Assembly: GCA_905116865.2 (NCBI GenBank)
Contig: CAJHNH020002446.1
Span: 909,765 to 973,764, forward strand
Source: Candidula unifasciata
Taxonomy: Eukaryota; Mollusca; Gastropoda; Stylommatophora; Geomitridae
Direction of reading: 5' to 3'
Length of the DNA: 64,000 nucleotides
The notes beneath the pieces were generated by a model, which ran no database searches, was not told the origin of the DNA, and saw nothing but the letters and a program-made list of their open reading frames with translations. The position numbers and the translations under genes are program-made. Below, in pieces: positions 53,074 through 64,000 of the stretch (its first letter is position 1; the number at the start of each line of letters is the position of its first letter).

Positions 53074-53244
53074 TGTCTTATCTGATGATATAAGAAAACA
53101 ATTTTGTACGGAAACAAGTAAGAATTGTGCCTGCTTTGATCCACTCTATGATATCTAAGAAAGTAATTTAGTGTTGTAAAACTGCGGACATAGCACACAC
53201 AAAAACTTCCCATTATTGCTCCCAAACCTGAATGAACATAAAAT

Positions 53245-54770
53245 TCGTTTAGGATGATAAACTATTAGGAAATCATTTAATATCTGCAGCTGAAGCCATT
53301 AGGGCAGACATAAACACATCAACAGAATTGCTACATAGATTATTCAGTAAAGTCTGGGAGACCGAAGAAATACCAGCAGACTGGAGGAAAGGATATCTCG
53401 TGAAACTGCTCAAAAAAGGTGATCTACAGGAGTGTGAAAACTATAGAGGAATTATGTTGCTGTCAGTTCCTGGAAAAAGATTAAGTAGAATTATTTTGGA
53501 AAGATTAAAAGATGCTATTGATAAAAAACTAAGAGATGAACAGGCAGGTTTTCGGTCAAACAGATCCTGTACTGATCAGATAGCCACATTACGTATTATA
53601 ATAGAGCAAAGCATTGAACTGAACCCACCACTTTACATTGGATTTATAGACTATGAAAAAGCATTTGACAGCATTGATAGGGAATCTCTCTGGAAATTGA
53701 TGGGGCACTATGGAATCCCACAGAAAATTATTAACTTAGTAAAGGCAATATATAAAGACATGAAATGTCGAGTTCTTCCTGAGGGAAAGCTAACAGATAT
53801 ATTTGAAATAAAAACAGGTGTGCGACAGGGATGTCTTTTGTCACCTCTCTTTTTTTTACTGGCTATAGACTGGATTATGAAGACAGTAACTGCTAACACC
53901 AAGAATGGAATTCAGTGGAACCCTGCAAAACAACTTGATGATCTGGACTTCGCAGATGATATTTCTCTTCTGTCCCATTCACAGAATCAGATGCAAGATA
54001 AATTAAATATACTTGATGCGAGATCACAGTAGCTTGGTCTCAAAATCCATAAAGGAAAGACAAAGATAATGAGAATAAATCAGGCATATAGTAGTGTGGT
54101 TTCTCTTAATGGCACCCCGCTCCAAGACGTGGAGTCGTACACCTATCTGGGCAGTAATGTAGATAAAGATGGAGGAACTGACAGAGATATTAAAATAAAA
54201 ATACAAAAGGCAAGAGGAGCTTTCATAGCACTAGGGAATTTGTGGAGGTCAAAAGAAATTAAAATACTAAACTAAAAATTATTAATTCTAATGTCAAATC
54301 AGTACTTTTGTATGGGGCGGAAACATGGAGAACAACTAAGGCAATTACTAATAAATTACAGACATTCATTAACTGGTGCCTGTGCAAAATAGAGGGAATT
54401 GAATGGTATGATGAATAACTAATGTAGAGCTTTGGGAGAGAACTAAACAGGCTCCAGGGGACCAAGAGGTGAGGAAAGGATGCTGGTGTTGGATAGAACA
54501 CACTGAGAAAACAGGAGAACAGCGTAACTAGAATGTCTTTGCACTGGAACCCACAGGGGCATAGGAATAAAAGAAGGCCAAAAAACACATGGAGAAGAGA
54601 GCTGGAGAATGAAGTTAGAAAGATGGGGAGGACATGGGGAGAGCATGTAATGGCAAAGGAAAGAACGACTTGGCATGAGTTGGTTGAGGGCCTATGCTCC
54701 ATTGGGGGATAGAAAGGCAGAAGAAGAGAGTTGCAAAACACATCTACAAAAGCAATGTGATGTCCTTTTT
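53245..54770 (+). pseudogene. RTE-like LINE: reverse transcriptase and C-terminus
   Basis: The 234-codon open frame covers most of the RT: EIPADWRKGYLVKLLKKGD, ENYRGIMLLSVPGK, DEQAGFRSNRSCTDQI, FIDYEKAFDSIDRESLW, TGVRQGCLLSPLFFLLAIDW, and the catalytic DFADDISLL. A single stop (54030) separates it from LGLKIHKGKTKIMRIN and ESYTYLGSNVDKDGGTDRDI. The tail to 54770 is frameshifted. Endonuclease absent (5'-truncated). The core is well kept, so insertion is fairly recent. Confidence 0.87.
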
Positions 54771-55094
54771 GAATGAATAATGTGCAGCCTCTTTACCTTC
54801 GTTACTTAACAATCTCGCTGGAGATTGGACCATCTGAGAGATAACAAAACTGCTAATCTTCTTTAGCAGGTTTTTTTTTAATGCAGCAAGTGGACATAGA
54901 AAATATCTTTATCTGCAGCCTTAGACTGTCATTTTTACCTGTCTAGTATTAAACCAGGCTCTAAATCCAATATTAATAAACACACTGTAATTAAAATAGC
55001 CACCATTTTGGTGTTTTCAATGTATGCATGTGTGTGTATGTAGGTGTGAGTGTACACAGATGTATGCATACAAATATTCACATGAGTACACAAA

Positions 55095-55425
55095 ATAAAA
55101 TCAATATCGAAAAGACACAAGTAATGTTAATAGGAAGAATGAAGCAGAACTTAAATATAGACGTACGGTGAAAAAGAATAAAACAGGCTTATGTTTCCTA
55201 AGTTTAAATATCGGGGATCAACATTCACTGAAGATGGCAAATTGGATGAAGAAACCAACGTCGAATGCAGTAAGCCAAACAAAGTATTGGAACAGCTAGC
55301 TCCAATCTTACAGCATGAGGCAATTCACAACCAGCACAAAAATACATTATTACACACAAAAAAGCATATTTATCCCCACCGTACCACAAATATGGTCACA
55401 CAACAAATTCTTTAAAAAAAATTAT
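55095..55425 (+). pseudogene. LINE fragment after the RT domain
   Basis: Reads IEKTQVMLIGRMKQNLNIDV and, after a shift, FKYRGSTFTEDGKLDEETN..., matching FKYLGCIFTEDGRLDKEIQ of the intact LINE at 4957-8016. It is a diverged relative. Confidence 0.72.
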
Positions 55426-56224
55426 TAACCACAGAAATGACATATCTGAGAAATGAAACAAAAGTGACCCACAGAAATAAAATCAGGAACTAGAGAAAAT
55501 AGTTCAATTCAGACAGAGACAATTCTAAATTATTTTTAAAGACAGCAAAATAACATGGTTTTCCCATTAACAATAAACATCACATACCATAAAAGGCGTA
55601 TACCAAATGAGAAGAGGGACATAGATCAAGAGGTGGACCAAAAACAAGATGGAACGATAACTTTAGAGAAACTCAACAACAGCATGATGTGTTTACAGCC
55701 GGGAGTGTCTCTTATCTGTTATTCAGCATTAACACTTTCTTTAATTTCTTATCCACTTTTTTCATAATGGCGTTTAAAATAAAAATTCAAAGCTATTCCT
55801 GCATTTAATTCAGGATGAAACAAATCCAAATAATATGTTTATTACTAAGTCATTGAGACCTCTTTAAAATGTCAAATTATAAAAAAAATCCATTATTTAA
55901 TTCATACAAACCTGATTTCCACTCAAAAATTAGGATTACACACTGGTCTCAGAGCTTGCTATTGCCATCTCACGGGCAAAGAAAACAGCAACTGCAAAAA
56001 GTGTTACACTTTTCACAAGACTCCTATAGAAAATAACAATCATAAAAATTAATCAGACAATGAAAAGAAAACTAGCCATATCATTAGACACAATTTCTAG
56101 TCTGGCAAGTCATCTCTGTAATCCACACACAATTAAATATTTACAATAATTAACTTTACACACTTTTTCCTTAGTAGTTTTCTCAAAAAGCTTTTAAAAA
56201 TATGCATATCTTACATGTCCTAAA
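55426..56224. other. AT-rich spacer
   Basis: No recognised feature before the Helitron start. Confidence 0.45.
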
Positions 56225-56737
56225 TCTATATTAATAAAAATGTTAATTTTCCAAGTTTATTAACTCTAAACTCTGAAACTACTGAACCGATTGCTTTCAA
56301 ATTTTTACACAACGTTGCCTCTGACTCAAAGCGTGATTTTTTGTCATAAAATCGCACAAACCATGAACAACGCAGCTCCAGCAACGGTCAAATCATTATT
56401 TGTTTTCTTGCCCGCCCGGATTTGTTTTTAGTTGATTGGCCACCTTCGACTGTTGAGCAGGGCTGCCAATATATGCCTTTTCCCCTAGGATCAACCCCCG
56501 ACATTTCTTTACCGATCGCTTTCAAATTTTCGCACGTTGCCTTAGACTCCACGAGTGTTTGTATGTATGAGTTTTGCACAAACCACGAACGACGTAGCTC
56601 CAGCAACAATAATTTCATTAGTTATTTTATTGCCGACCCAGATTTGTTTTTAGTCGACTGGTCACCTTTGACTGTGTAACACCTAACTTCACATGATTAT
56701 AATATACTTTCATTTCCACTAAATTCTTGAGTATTTA

Positions 56738-56808
56738 GTAGCGTAGTTAGTTGTAAGCATTTCACCTTTTATACCGGTGATAGGGATTCGATTCCCCGCT
56801 GGGTGATA
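56738..56808 (+). other. tRNA-like module 1 inside Helitron
   Basis: GTAGCGTAGTTAGTTGTAAG resembles an A-box/D-arm and GGATTCGATTCCCCGCTGGG a B-box/T-arm. Spacing is tRNA-like. The acceptor stem does not pair, so it is not a functional tRNA gene. Confidence 0.5.
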
Positions 56809-57063
56809 TACATTTTTTTTTGGGGAGGGGGGGGGGGGGGGCGCCTAACTGGGTGGCTGCCACACTTTGTTGTGGTTTATAGTTAGGCTGCAATATCTAC
56901 GCTTTTTTCCCCGTTCAATTTTGGGGTTTACAGCTAGCCTGCGATAGCGACGACGTGATGCTCAATGTTCATGTCACGGGTAATATTCGTTCACCCTTGA
57001 GAGGGCGGTTGGCACGCTGTGTTGTGGTTTACAGCTAGGCTGCGATATCTTACCTAAAGTCTC

Positions 57064-57132
57064 CAGTAGTAGAGTTGTGAGTATTCCGACCTTCTCACGG
57101 ATGACCGGTGTTCGATTCCCCGCTGGGTGCTA
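57064..57132 (+). other. tRNA-like module 2 inside Helitron
   Basis: AGTAGTAGAGTTGTGAGTAT and GGTGTTCGATTCCCCGCTGG, with the same 3' end as module 1. Probably a diverged duplicate. Confidence 0.5.
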
Positions 57133-57739
57133 ACTTTTTCCCCCCTAAAGAAGCGATTGGCACGCTGTGTTGTGGTTTACAGCTGCGCCAAAGACATCCG
57201 ATTTCAGTACAGTCCAACTTAGCCTCCCCCCAACTCTTCACTCGATCAAAAACTATTCGTTGATGACAGAAACTATTAACTAAGACGGCTTAGCGTCCAC
57301 TTTGGTTTGCGTCAATACGGATGCCAAGGTTAATTAAACATCAACCCTTCGGAGAGGAAGAGATGACGAGTGCGGATTTTTATTTCCGCTATTTGTGAGT
57401 ATAGTGTACTTTTTTTTAAATCACGGAATATTACTGTGGGTTCCACCACTGGTTAGGTGATGGAGTTTTATGTCAGGGACACACTTAAACTAAACAGTCA
57501 GTGGCGACAGCATGCGGCGCTAACTCCTCTTTTCTACACTGACTGTAGTGACGGTTTTTGTTGTTGTTGTGATGGTGGTGGTGGTAGTGGTTGCAGTAGT
57601 ACTGGTACTGTATCGGTGAGTGGTAGCTGTTACACTGACCACATTGACTTCTCAGTACAAGTTAATGCTACCTATTTAAGTCTGGGTGGACACGGATGCC
57701 AAGCTCAATTTAGTTATATTTCGTCACATGGTGACTTTC

Positions 57740-57927
57740 CCATCCTTCGGCGGAGAGGATGAAATGATTGGGGGGGGGGGGGAGTTATGCCAGACACAGT
57801 TAGCTGAGAGAGCTTAAAATATTTTAAAGTTTTCATTTCTTAACTATTTCTTTTTTAATAATTTCGCCAGATGATGATTTTTCAATCGTACGGAGAGGGA
57901 AATATGATTGGTGGAGAGAGAGAAGGT

Positions 57928-57965
<38 letters not shown>

Positions 57966-58500
57966 GGGGGAGGGGTATGCCAGACACAGCTGAGAGAGCT
58001 ACAATATTATTTTAAAGTTCTCATTTCCTAACTATTTCTATTTTAATAATTTCGCCATGGACGATTTTTCAATCCTTTGGAGAGAAAGATATGACTTCGC
58101 CAGGTGATGATTTTTATATCCTTCGTAGAGGGAGACATGACTGGGGAGTGGGTATGCCAGACACAGTTAGCTGAGGGAACTTAAAATTTTTTTTAAATGT
58201 TCTAATTTCTTGACTATTTTTATTTTAATAATTTCACCAGGTGATGATTTTTCAATCGTACGGAGAGAGGGAAATATGAATGGGGGGGGGGGGGGGGGGG
58301 GGTTAATGCCAGACACCGTTAGTTGAGAGAGCTTAAAATATTATTTTCAAGTTCTCATTTCTTAACTATTTCTATTTTAATAATTTTGCCATGGATGATT
58401 TTTCAATTCTTCGAAGAGGGAGATATGACTGGGTCAAGGGGAAAGGGGGGGGGGGGGGGGGGTATGGGGGGGGGGGGGGGGGGGGGGTATGACAGACACT
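57740..58500. repeat. Tandem block of about 150-220-bp units with poly-G runs, inside Helitron
   Basis: Four units share TATGCCAGACAC, TTAGCTGAGAGAGCTTAAAA, CTTAACTATTTC.TTTTTAATAATTTCGCCA and GATGATTTTTCAATC. Each ends in a guanine run; the longest is 37 bases (57928-57964). Confidence 0.85.
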
Positions 58501-58576
58501 GTTAGCCAAAAGTTATTTTCTTTCCTCTCCATTTCACCATTCTGGGCCACAACAACGCGTGGCCGGGTACAGCTAG

Positions 58577-59159
58577 TGTGTAATAATAAAAGTCATTGGT
58601 GTTATTAGTAACAATTAGTCAGTTTCATATTACACAATAACTTAAAATTTCATAGTTAACCATAATTATTTAGGCTTTTTTCTTGTTCTAATAAATTCCC
58701 ATAGAAAAAAAATTTAGAGATAATTTTAAAATGGTAATTAGAATAATCTGATTTTACATAATATTAATTACTAGTTAGTCGTTGATTATTAACGACGATA
58801 TATATTAATTTTGTTTTAAGCAAGAGCCTGTGTATATAATAATACAATATGACCTTCAATTGTTATATCAGGTTGCAGAAAAAAACTGTCATATAAATAG
58901 ATTTATATTGTATAAATTGAGCTATTTAGTGAAAATTATAATAATTAGCGGCCATTTTGAATAATAATTAGCCGATGGTTATTCTGTTAGACCTTGCTGC
59001 CCCGAACACAAAAATATATAGTTTATAAGGTCTGTTTTAAATACCTTATAAGTTAGAGCAGAGAGCAGTTTTAAACATTGATGAAAGACAATTAACGATA
59101 ATTTCTGGGCAGCAAGTTTTTAACTCACTTTTATTTTTTTTATTATTTCTTCCAAAAAA
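58577..59159. other. AT-rich DNA with no recognised feature
   Basis: No coding pattern. Confidence 0.45.
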
Positions 59160-59295
59160 AAACTTCAATAGCTCGGCTTAGCATTGCCATACAGACTTGA
59201 ATGAGGTACCATTGTAAAGAATTGTTCAATATGTATCCAACTGTACTGGTATTATAAGTAAAAAAATTATTTTGAAATTTTGACCACTAGACTGT
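59160..59295 (+). repeat. Dispersed repeat, copy 2 of 3
   Basis: CTCGGCTTAGCATTGCCATA, CAGACTTGAATGAGGTACC and a TTTTGACCACTAG end, matching 3590-3775 and 62110-62260. Confidence 0.5.
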
Positions 59296-59509
59296 TATTT
59301 TGAGACACGTATAAAAATTTAAGTATCTTAATGGGCACTTGGATAACATCAGATGAAAGATGAATTAAAATGAAGAACATCTTATTGAAGTTATTCTTAT
59401 GCAATATATCTGTCAGTGAAGTGACAGGCAAAAACTGCACTTTATGAAAATAATGAAGAACATCTTATAGTGTCTTATGCAATATATCTCTGTCATTGAA
59501 GGTTAGAAA

Positions 59510-59955
59510 GAGAATTCTTGCTTTGAGAATGTATTTGCATTTGTAATAATCCGTTACAATATCAATATTAGTTTGTATTTGAAATAATCTGTTACAGTTA
59601 CAATATTCCTTTAAAATGATTTTATAAAAATAAAATTCTTTTAAAAATGTGTATAAATATAAAAAATTAAAAAAAGGGCAAGGACGTGTTTTATTTTCAC
59701 AAGCAGTTTGTTACTTGTACATCTCTAATGTTAAAAATGTAATGTTATAGTAATAATATTACAAATATTTAATATAACACAATACATCTGCAGTTAATTA
59801 AAGATTCAGAATATATTCCTCCTCTTTTTGACACCCCCGCCCCTTTTCCCTTTAGTTGTGTGGGTTTTACATTATAATAAAAAGAAGGGGGTGGGGTGTT
59901 CCTAGCTATTATTCCCCTTCACCCCCCCCCCCCCCCCCAAGGTAGGAGACCACTC
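59510..59955. mobile_element. Likely relative of the hAT-like MITE, one end only
   Basis: GCATTTGTAATAATC, GGGCAAGGACnT and the right end GGTAGGAGACCACTCTG resemble 19941-20406. The left end is not clear. A poly-C run lies at 59924-59938. Confidence 0.45.
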
Positions 59956-60092
59956 TGCTGCACCATTTTTTAAATTAAATGGAGTAAAAACTCACCATTA
60001 ATATTTTATTATTACTAGTAAAAATATTATTAGTATTAGTGTTGTGTAACAGGTAACAAATTACAGTAATTTATTTAATATTAGTCTATTGT

Positions 60093-60556
60093 GCTATCTT
60101 CTGAATAATGGTACCAAATTATAGAGGCAGAAAATATACCCTAACAGGGCCTCAGTCACGTGTCAATTGCACACTTCCGGGGACTATAACGCAATCGCCG
60201 AACTTTCGGCAACCTCCACCACAGCCGAGAGTGTCCCCCACGCCGAGTGGATTGGGGCTAAACTAGATGGCTAGGACTCACGAGCAAATAAAATGAAGGA
60301 AGCTGCAGGAGATGCGGTAGCTGCTGCTCGTGAGTCATAGCCATCTAGTTTAGCCCCAATCCGCGCCAGGTGAGCGGCGTGGGAGACACACTCGGCGGTG
60401 GCAGAGGTTGCAGAAAGTTCGCAATTCGGCGCCGACAGAAGTCGCAGGAAGCTCGCATTTCAAGACAACGGAACTGCGCATTTGACACGTGACTGAGGCC
60501 CTGCTAGGGTATATTTTCTGCCTTGATAATTTGGGACCGTTATTCGGAAGATAGCC
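60093..60556. mobile_element. Foldback element with 9-bp target duplication (Mutator-like)
   Basis: Long inverted arms (60093-60286 and 60325-60556) share GCTATCTTC, GGCAGAAAATATACCCTA, GGCCTCAGTCACGTGTC and GATTGGGGCTAAACTAGATG at matching distances. The loop is 38 bases. GTCTATTGT flanks both sides exactly (60084-60092, 60557-60565). Arms near 200 bp and a 9-bp duplication are typical of Mutator-like elements. No coding sequence. Confidence 0.85.
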
Positions 60557-61136
60557 GTCTATTGTATTACAAAATGGACGCTAGGCGGGGGCACTGTTTG
60601 GAGCAGAGGCAAATTTTTTGCTTCTAACGGACGGTGGTCGATGCAGTTTTGCTATATTTGTAGACTGGATATAGTTTCGTTGCCCAGCTTCATAGCTGAA
60701 TGCATGGTGTGACACTGTGAGCTGCAGATGTCATTTGGAATGTTTTTTCAACTGTGACCAATGTGGTGGTGTGAATTGTAGATTCACAAAATGGTGCGAT
60801 GGCTGTCATCGTAATGTTGGTGGTGCCCGTATGTGATTAAAATTGATCGCGTGGGCAACTGCTGATCTGTTGGTGACTTCTGCTACCATCAATGATGAAC
60901 TGCATTTCTAATGTCAGACTGTTTGTGTTAGCACTATGGATGGCTACCGTAAGCTTTATTTAACACTTTAATGCGAGTGTATGATAGATACGCTGTGATA
61001 AACATTCTGTGTGTTGTTTGTTGGCACAGGAGTGGAGCAAAGATGGGGTGACCCGTTTGTTATGAAGCTAAAACTAAGACTACAATAATAATAATAATAA
61101 TAATAGCAGATATAATAATAGTAACTAAGTGGCGCT

Positions 61137-61549
61137 CCTTTGAATCATTCCCCAAAATGGCGGCATGCCACATTCTGGCCATAAAATATCCAAACCACGG
61201 TGTTCGCGTATATCTAAAATACAGACTTTCTGCCAAGGAACAAATCGCAGCAAAACTAGGATTACTTGACAATCAATATCAACATTTGCACACGGTATTA
61301 GTAGCAGACAATAAATACGTACCGTTGACAACAATTTTGAGCGTTTCTGCAGACGATACTAGCAGACAATATTAGCGACCGTTGTCAGAGCATTTGTTTC
61401 GTTATCCGGAGCCGGCACATATATTTTTAATAGAACTGACCCGCATTCGGATATTTTTTGATATTTTATGGCCAGAAATTGGCCAATTTAGCTCTTTCGA
61501 ACGCCATCATATTAAAGCCGCCATTTTAGGGAATGATTCAACGGTGTCC
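61137..61549. repeat. Second foldback-like inverted repeat
   Basis: The left arm has TTGAATCATTCCCCAAAATG, GCGGC and CTGGCCATAAAATATC. The right arm has the inverse TTATGGCCAG and GCCGCCATTTTAGGGAATGA. About 60-100 bp per arm, spacer about 250 bp. No target duplication was seen. Confidence 0.7.
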
Positions 61550-62109
61550 GGAAATTTGCAATCTTTTGGCAATTTCCGTTACCACGGAAACCGTTCGAAA
61601 CTTGCTTCGGAAATGTCGGCTGAGGTTTCGGGATGGGTCCTAATCTCTCATGAAATTTTGCGATTGGTGTGATTTTCACCCACTCTAAATAGCTGAAAAC
61701 AGCGGGAAGGAACCCGATTAATCATTAACAGCGCATGTCTACGACAGCCGGACGTCCTCTGTTTTTCTGTTACATCAGTTTGATTGAAAATAGCGCTAAG
61801 TATTCAAGGTTGGCTTTAGGCTTTAACTGTTACTGGCCCTGGTAATGCTAGTTATGATTGAATTCTCCGTCCATTTTTACATTTGTGTATAAAATTTCTT
61901 TCTGAACCGTGGCTAGGTAGATCAGATGTAGTGACATTTTTCAGGCAATCGCTGGCTCAGCCAGTGGCTGTGTCTCATTGGCTGCCATCTTGTCCAATGA
62001 CAGTCCAATGTAAACAAAGCCAAAACGAAAGTTGCGCAGTATGGTTGGGCAGAGAAAACCTCTTGTTTCTGGGGGAGGCAAGTTTTAGCAGCTGCTTCCT
62101 ACATCTCAT
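61550..62109. other. No recognised gene
   Basis: Higher GC. Short frames without domain signal. Confidence 0.4.
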
Positions 62110-62260
62110 CTCCACAAAAACCTATTTATCTCAGCTCAGAAATGACATTCAAGCCTAAATGAGGTACCGTTGGAAAGAGATTGTTTACAGCTATCTAACT
62201 GTGCTGGTTTTATTGGTGTAGAGGGCATTTTTAAAATTAGACTAAAGTAAGCTAAGTACC
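62110..62260 (+). repeat. Dispersed repeat, copy 3 of 3
   Basis: CTCAGCTCAGAAATGACATT, ATGAGGTACCGTTGGAAAGA and TTAGACTAAAG; see 3590-3775. Confidence 0.5.
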
Positions 62261-62730
62261 TAAACTAAGTCACAGTAAGTCACTGTCAAGTGAATTAATG
62301 GAAATACGAACACTGGTAGTTTACCATTTAAAGGGATCGTTGTACAAGCTCTTGAGGGATATTCCTGAACTTCTATTATCAGAGCTACTCGACATGTTGT
62401 TGTGTTGCTGCAACTGGTGGTCTGTGAAATGTTGATCCCTCAAACCCTCAACCTCAGAACGTAAAATAAAACAGAACGTGCCTTTGAAATGTCACCGGAA
62501 ATGTTCATATTGCCAGGTGGCAAGAGGCCTTTAGTTTTTAAAATCACAGGTAAAGTGAACAGAACGTGGAACTATTTATTCTCAGTCCTCAGACTTTTCT
62601 TTCCTAGAAATACAATTGCCAGCACTAATCACAAAGTATCTAAAATAAGGTGTTGCAGCTCACCATAATGTGTCAATTAAAAAGCACTAAAAAAAAAAAA
62701 TGATGTCAGTGAAGATACTGTATATCGTTG
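62261..62730. other. No recognised feature
   Basis: AT-rich with a poly-A run at 62690-62700. Confidence 0.4.
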
Positions 62731-62732
62731 GG

Positions 62733-62930
62733 TCATCATCATCATGAAGCAGGTCCTTTGCAGGACGTCGCTCTCATCACGGTATGCATGAAAGAAACTC
62801 GGTCTCTCGCAAGCTCTCCCGCCTCATGTACTTTCATACTCAAGGAGTCACTTATATCGTGTGCCCATATTCGTGTAGGTCGACCCCTGCCCCTCCTTCC
62901 TGGTACCATGCCTTCTGCTAAAATATCGTT
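62733..62930 (-). pseudogene. LINE 3'-end fragment (family L1b)
   Basis: ATCATCATCATGAAGCAGGT, GTCGCTCTCATCACGGT and GGAGTCACTTATATCGTG match 47735-47945 and 19168-19300. Truncated at a similar point. Confidence 0.75.
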
Positions 62931-63023
62931 GGGTACCGCCAGTAAAAAGCCGTGATTTTACATTTTAGAATATTTTTGTTTTTAAATTTTCGTTAGTTAA
63001 TATGTTATTGATATATTAACACT

Positions 63024-63024
<1 letters not shown>

Positions 63025-63099
<75 letters not shown>
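63025..63099. repeat. (CA)n microsatellite
   Basis: About 37 perfect units. Confidence 0.95.
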
Positions 63100-63101
<2 letters not shown>

Positions 63102-63244
63102 TCCTATCCCCCTAAACACAAATAAACCCACATTATATACCTAAATTATTATTAATTATTTAACGTAAATGGTCTTCCAAATTTATATTGAAGTATTTGT
63201 AAAACTTCATGATGTAAATATCGTTTTGGTTACCTCTGTTGTCC

Positions 63245-63410
63245 CCATGAGGGATGCAATTTTTCGTTATTTTAAAGCCCCACCCCGGCTTTTGCGGAGG
63301 GCCTCAGTATAACCTTACGGTAGAAAGCAGTTTCTGGGACCTCTCCACGGGTAATCCTCATCCGCATGGTGACACTTTGTCGCTCTGTGTGATGTCCTGG
63401 TGGCCTACAA
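63245..63410 (-). mobile_element. Short dispersed repeat family B
   Basis: The inverse of the family: GCAATTTTTCGTTATT, GGGACCTCTCCACGGGTAAT, CTCATCCGCATGGTGACACT, TGTGTGATGTCCTGGTGG. Confidence 0.65.
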
Positions 63411-63414
63411 TTTA

Positions 63415-63710
63415 CTTACTTTTTCACGTTCACTGGCTACAAACTCCGGCAGAAAGTTCTGGTTGCTCGTCCACTCCTGGTCTCTTGTCCTGTTCCAGAA
63501 ACTGAGTGTTGCGTGCACATCCGTTTCACATGTATAACTAATTTGCATACAGACTGTTGATTCCTAGCATCTTAAGCAGATGTTCTCCGACTTCGAAGGA
63601 AACTCTCAATTAGTCGACTCCTACGACATACTTTTAGGCAGGCAGTGGGTCTATTCTTGGTCTCCCCACTATGGGGCCCTGAGACCCACTCGGGAATCAT
63701 AAACTTATAA
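63415..63710 (-). mobile_element. SINE-like repeat family A, near full length
   Basis: TTCACTGGCTACAAACTCCG, GCAGAAAGTTCTGGTTGCTC, TACAGACTGTTGATTCC, GGCAGTGGGTCTATTCTTGG and GGGGCCCTGAGACCCAC. It sits directly beside a repeat B copy. Confidence 0.75.
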
Positions 63711-63790
63711 AATGCTTTATGGTTCCCGAAACTCTGAGGTAAGTATCAGATACTGCCGCAGGCGGCTTTCATGGACGCTAAGGCGTAAAG

Positions 63791-63854
63791 GGGGGGGGGG
63801 GGTGGATGTGCGGTCCACATCACTGGAGTAAGCAAAAGGGGGGGGGGGGGGGGG
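63791..63854. repeat. Two poly-G runs
   Basis: Runs at 63791-63802 and 63838-63854, separated by 35 bases of ordinary sequence. Confidence 0.75.
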
Positions 63855-64000
63855 TCCTTATAAAATGGCAAAAACATGTGTTTTAAACATACACAAATGT
63901 TTATGACTGAGTTTGTGTATGCATGTGTGTGTATGTGTTTTTTTTTTTTAAGCCACTGCGTGGACGATACCACAATTTTGGCACGATAGCACGGCGACGC

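Larger units (their letters stand above)
56225..58576 (+). mobile_element. Non-autonomous Helitron, 2.35 kb
   Basis: The left end TCTATATTAATAAAA follows an A. The right end is GGCCAC-AACAACGC-GTGGCC (hairpin, 58545-58564), then GGGTACAGCTAG, with T next. Helitrons start with TC, end with a short GC hairpin about 10 bases before CTRR, and insert between A and T; all are met. No Rep/helicase frame is present, so movement would need a partner. Inside are two tRNA-like modules and a G-rich tandem repeat block. Confidence 0.85.

Noticed and set aside
56738..57132. Functional tRNA genes
   Set aside because: B-box-like cores are present but acceptor and anticodon stems do not pair properly.
57457..57762. 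101-codon frame with Cys/Gly-rich stretch
   Set aside because: It sits inside the Helitron; the Cys/Gly run comes from GGT/TGT low-complexity sequence.
58323..58505. Gly-rich 60-codon frame
   Set aside because: It is produced by poly-G runs in the Helitron block.
61157..61375. 72-codon frame starting MAACHILAIKYPNHG
   Set aside because: It lies within a foldback-like inverted repeat and shows no domain or splice support.

Overview
This is a stretch of an animal nuclear genome. It has spliced genes with multi-kilobase introns, no operons, and a very high load of decayed retrotransposons, SINE-like repeats, DNA-transposon fossils, microsatellites and long homopolymer G/C runs. The mix of retroelements (RTE-like LINEs, LINEs carrying an RNase H domain, tRNA-derived SINEs, mariner, hAT, Helitron and Mutator-like remnants) suggests a marine invertebrate, most likely a lophotrochozoan such as a mollusc. 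That placement is inference from style; the sequence does not prove a species.

Two host protein genes can be assembled from splice sites and reading phase, both on the + strand. Gene 1 (coding exons 10412-28958, six exons, 558 residues predicted) encodes a single-pass membrane protein: signal peptide, one four-cysteine CUB-like ectodomain, one transmembrane helix, and a long Ser/Lys/Pro-rich cytoplasmic tail with three PPxY motifs (PPSY, PPTY, PPVY). Its fifth intron appears to be a rare GC-AG intron. Gene 2 (coding exons 41939-47311, three exons, 267 residues predicted) encodes a glutaredoxin-fold protein whose active-site CxxC is replaced by SPEG, followed by an acidic C-terminal extension of about 150 residues. 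The intron before its last exon holds a decayed tandem copy of that exon's 5' end.

Layout: 1-3.6 kb LINE tails and AT-rich DNA; 3.6-9 kb RNase H-type LINE pieces invaded by SINEs, beside a LINE with an intact open reading frame of about 1,000 residues on the minus strand (4957-8016); 9.4-10.1 kb mariner fossil; 10.3-29 kb gene 1, its introns full of repeats; 29-41.6 kb LINE and SINE fragments, a 58-bp minisatellite and a hAT transposase fossil; 41.9-47.3 kb gene 2; 47.7-50.4 kb LINE tails and a 49-bp minisatellite; 50.5-55.4 kb SINEs, a 190-bp AT repeat and an RTE-like LINE; 56.2-58.6 kb a non-autonomous Helitron with both diagnostic ends; 60.1-60.6 kb a Mutator-like foldback element with an exact 9-bp target duplication; 61-64 kb further foldback, LINE and SINE fragments.

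No tRNA, rRNA or CRISPR locus was found. The two host genes show no evident functional link to each other. Boundaries of repeats are approximate because they were judged by eye.
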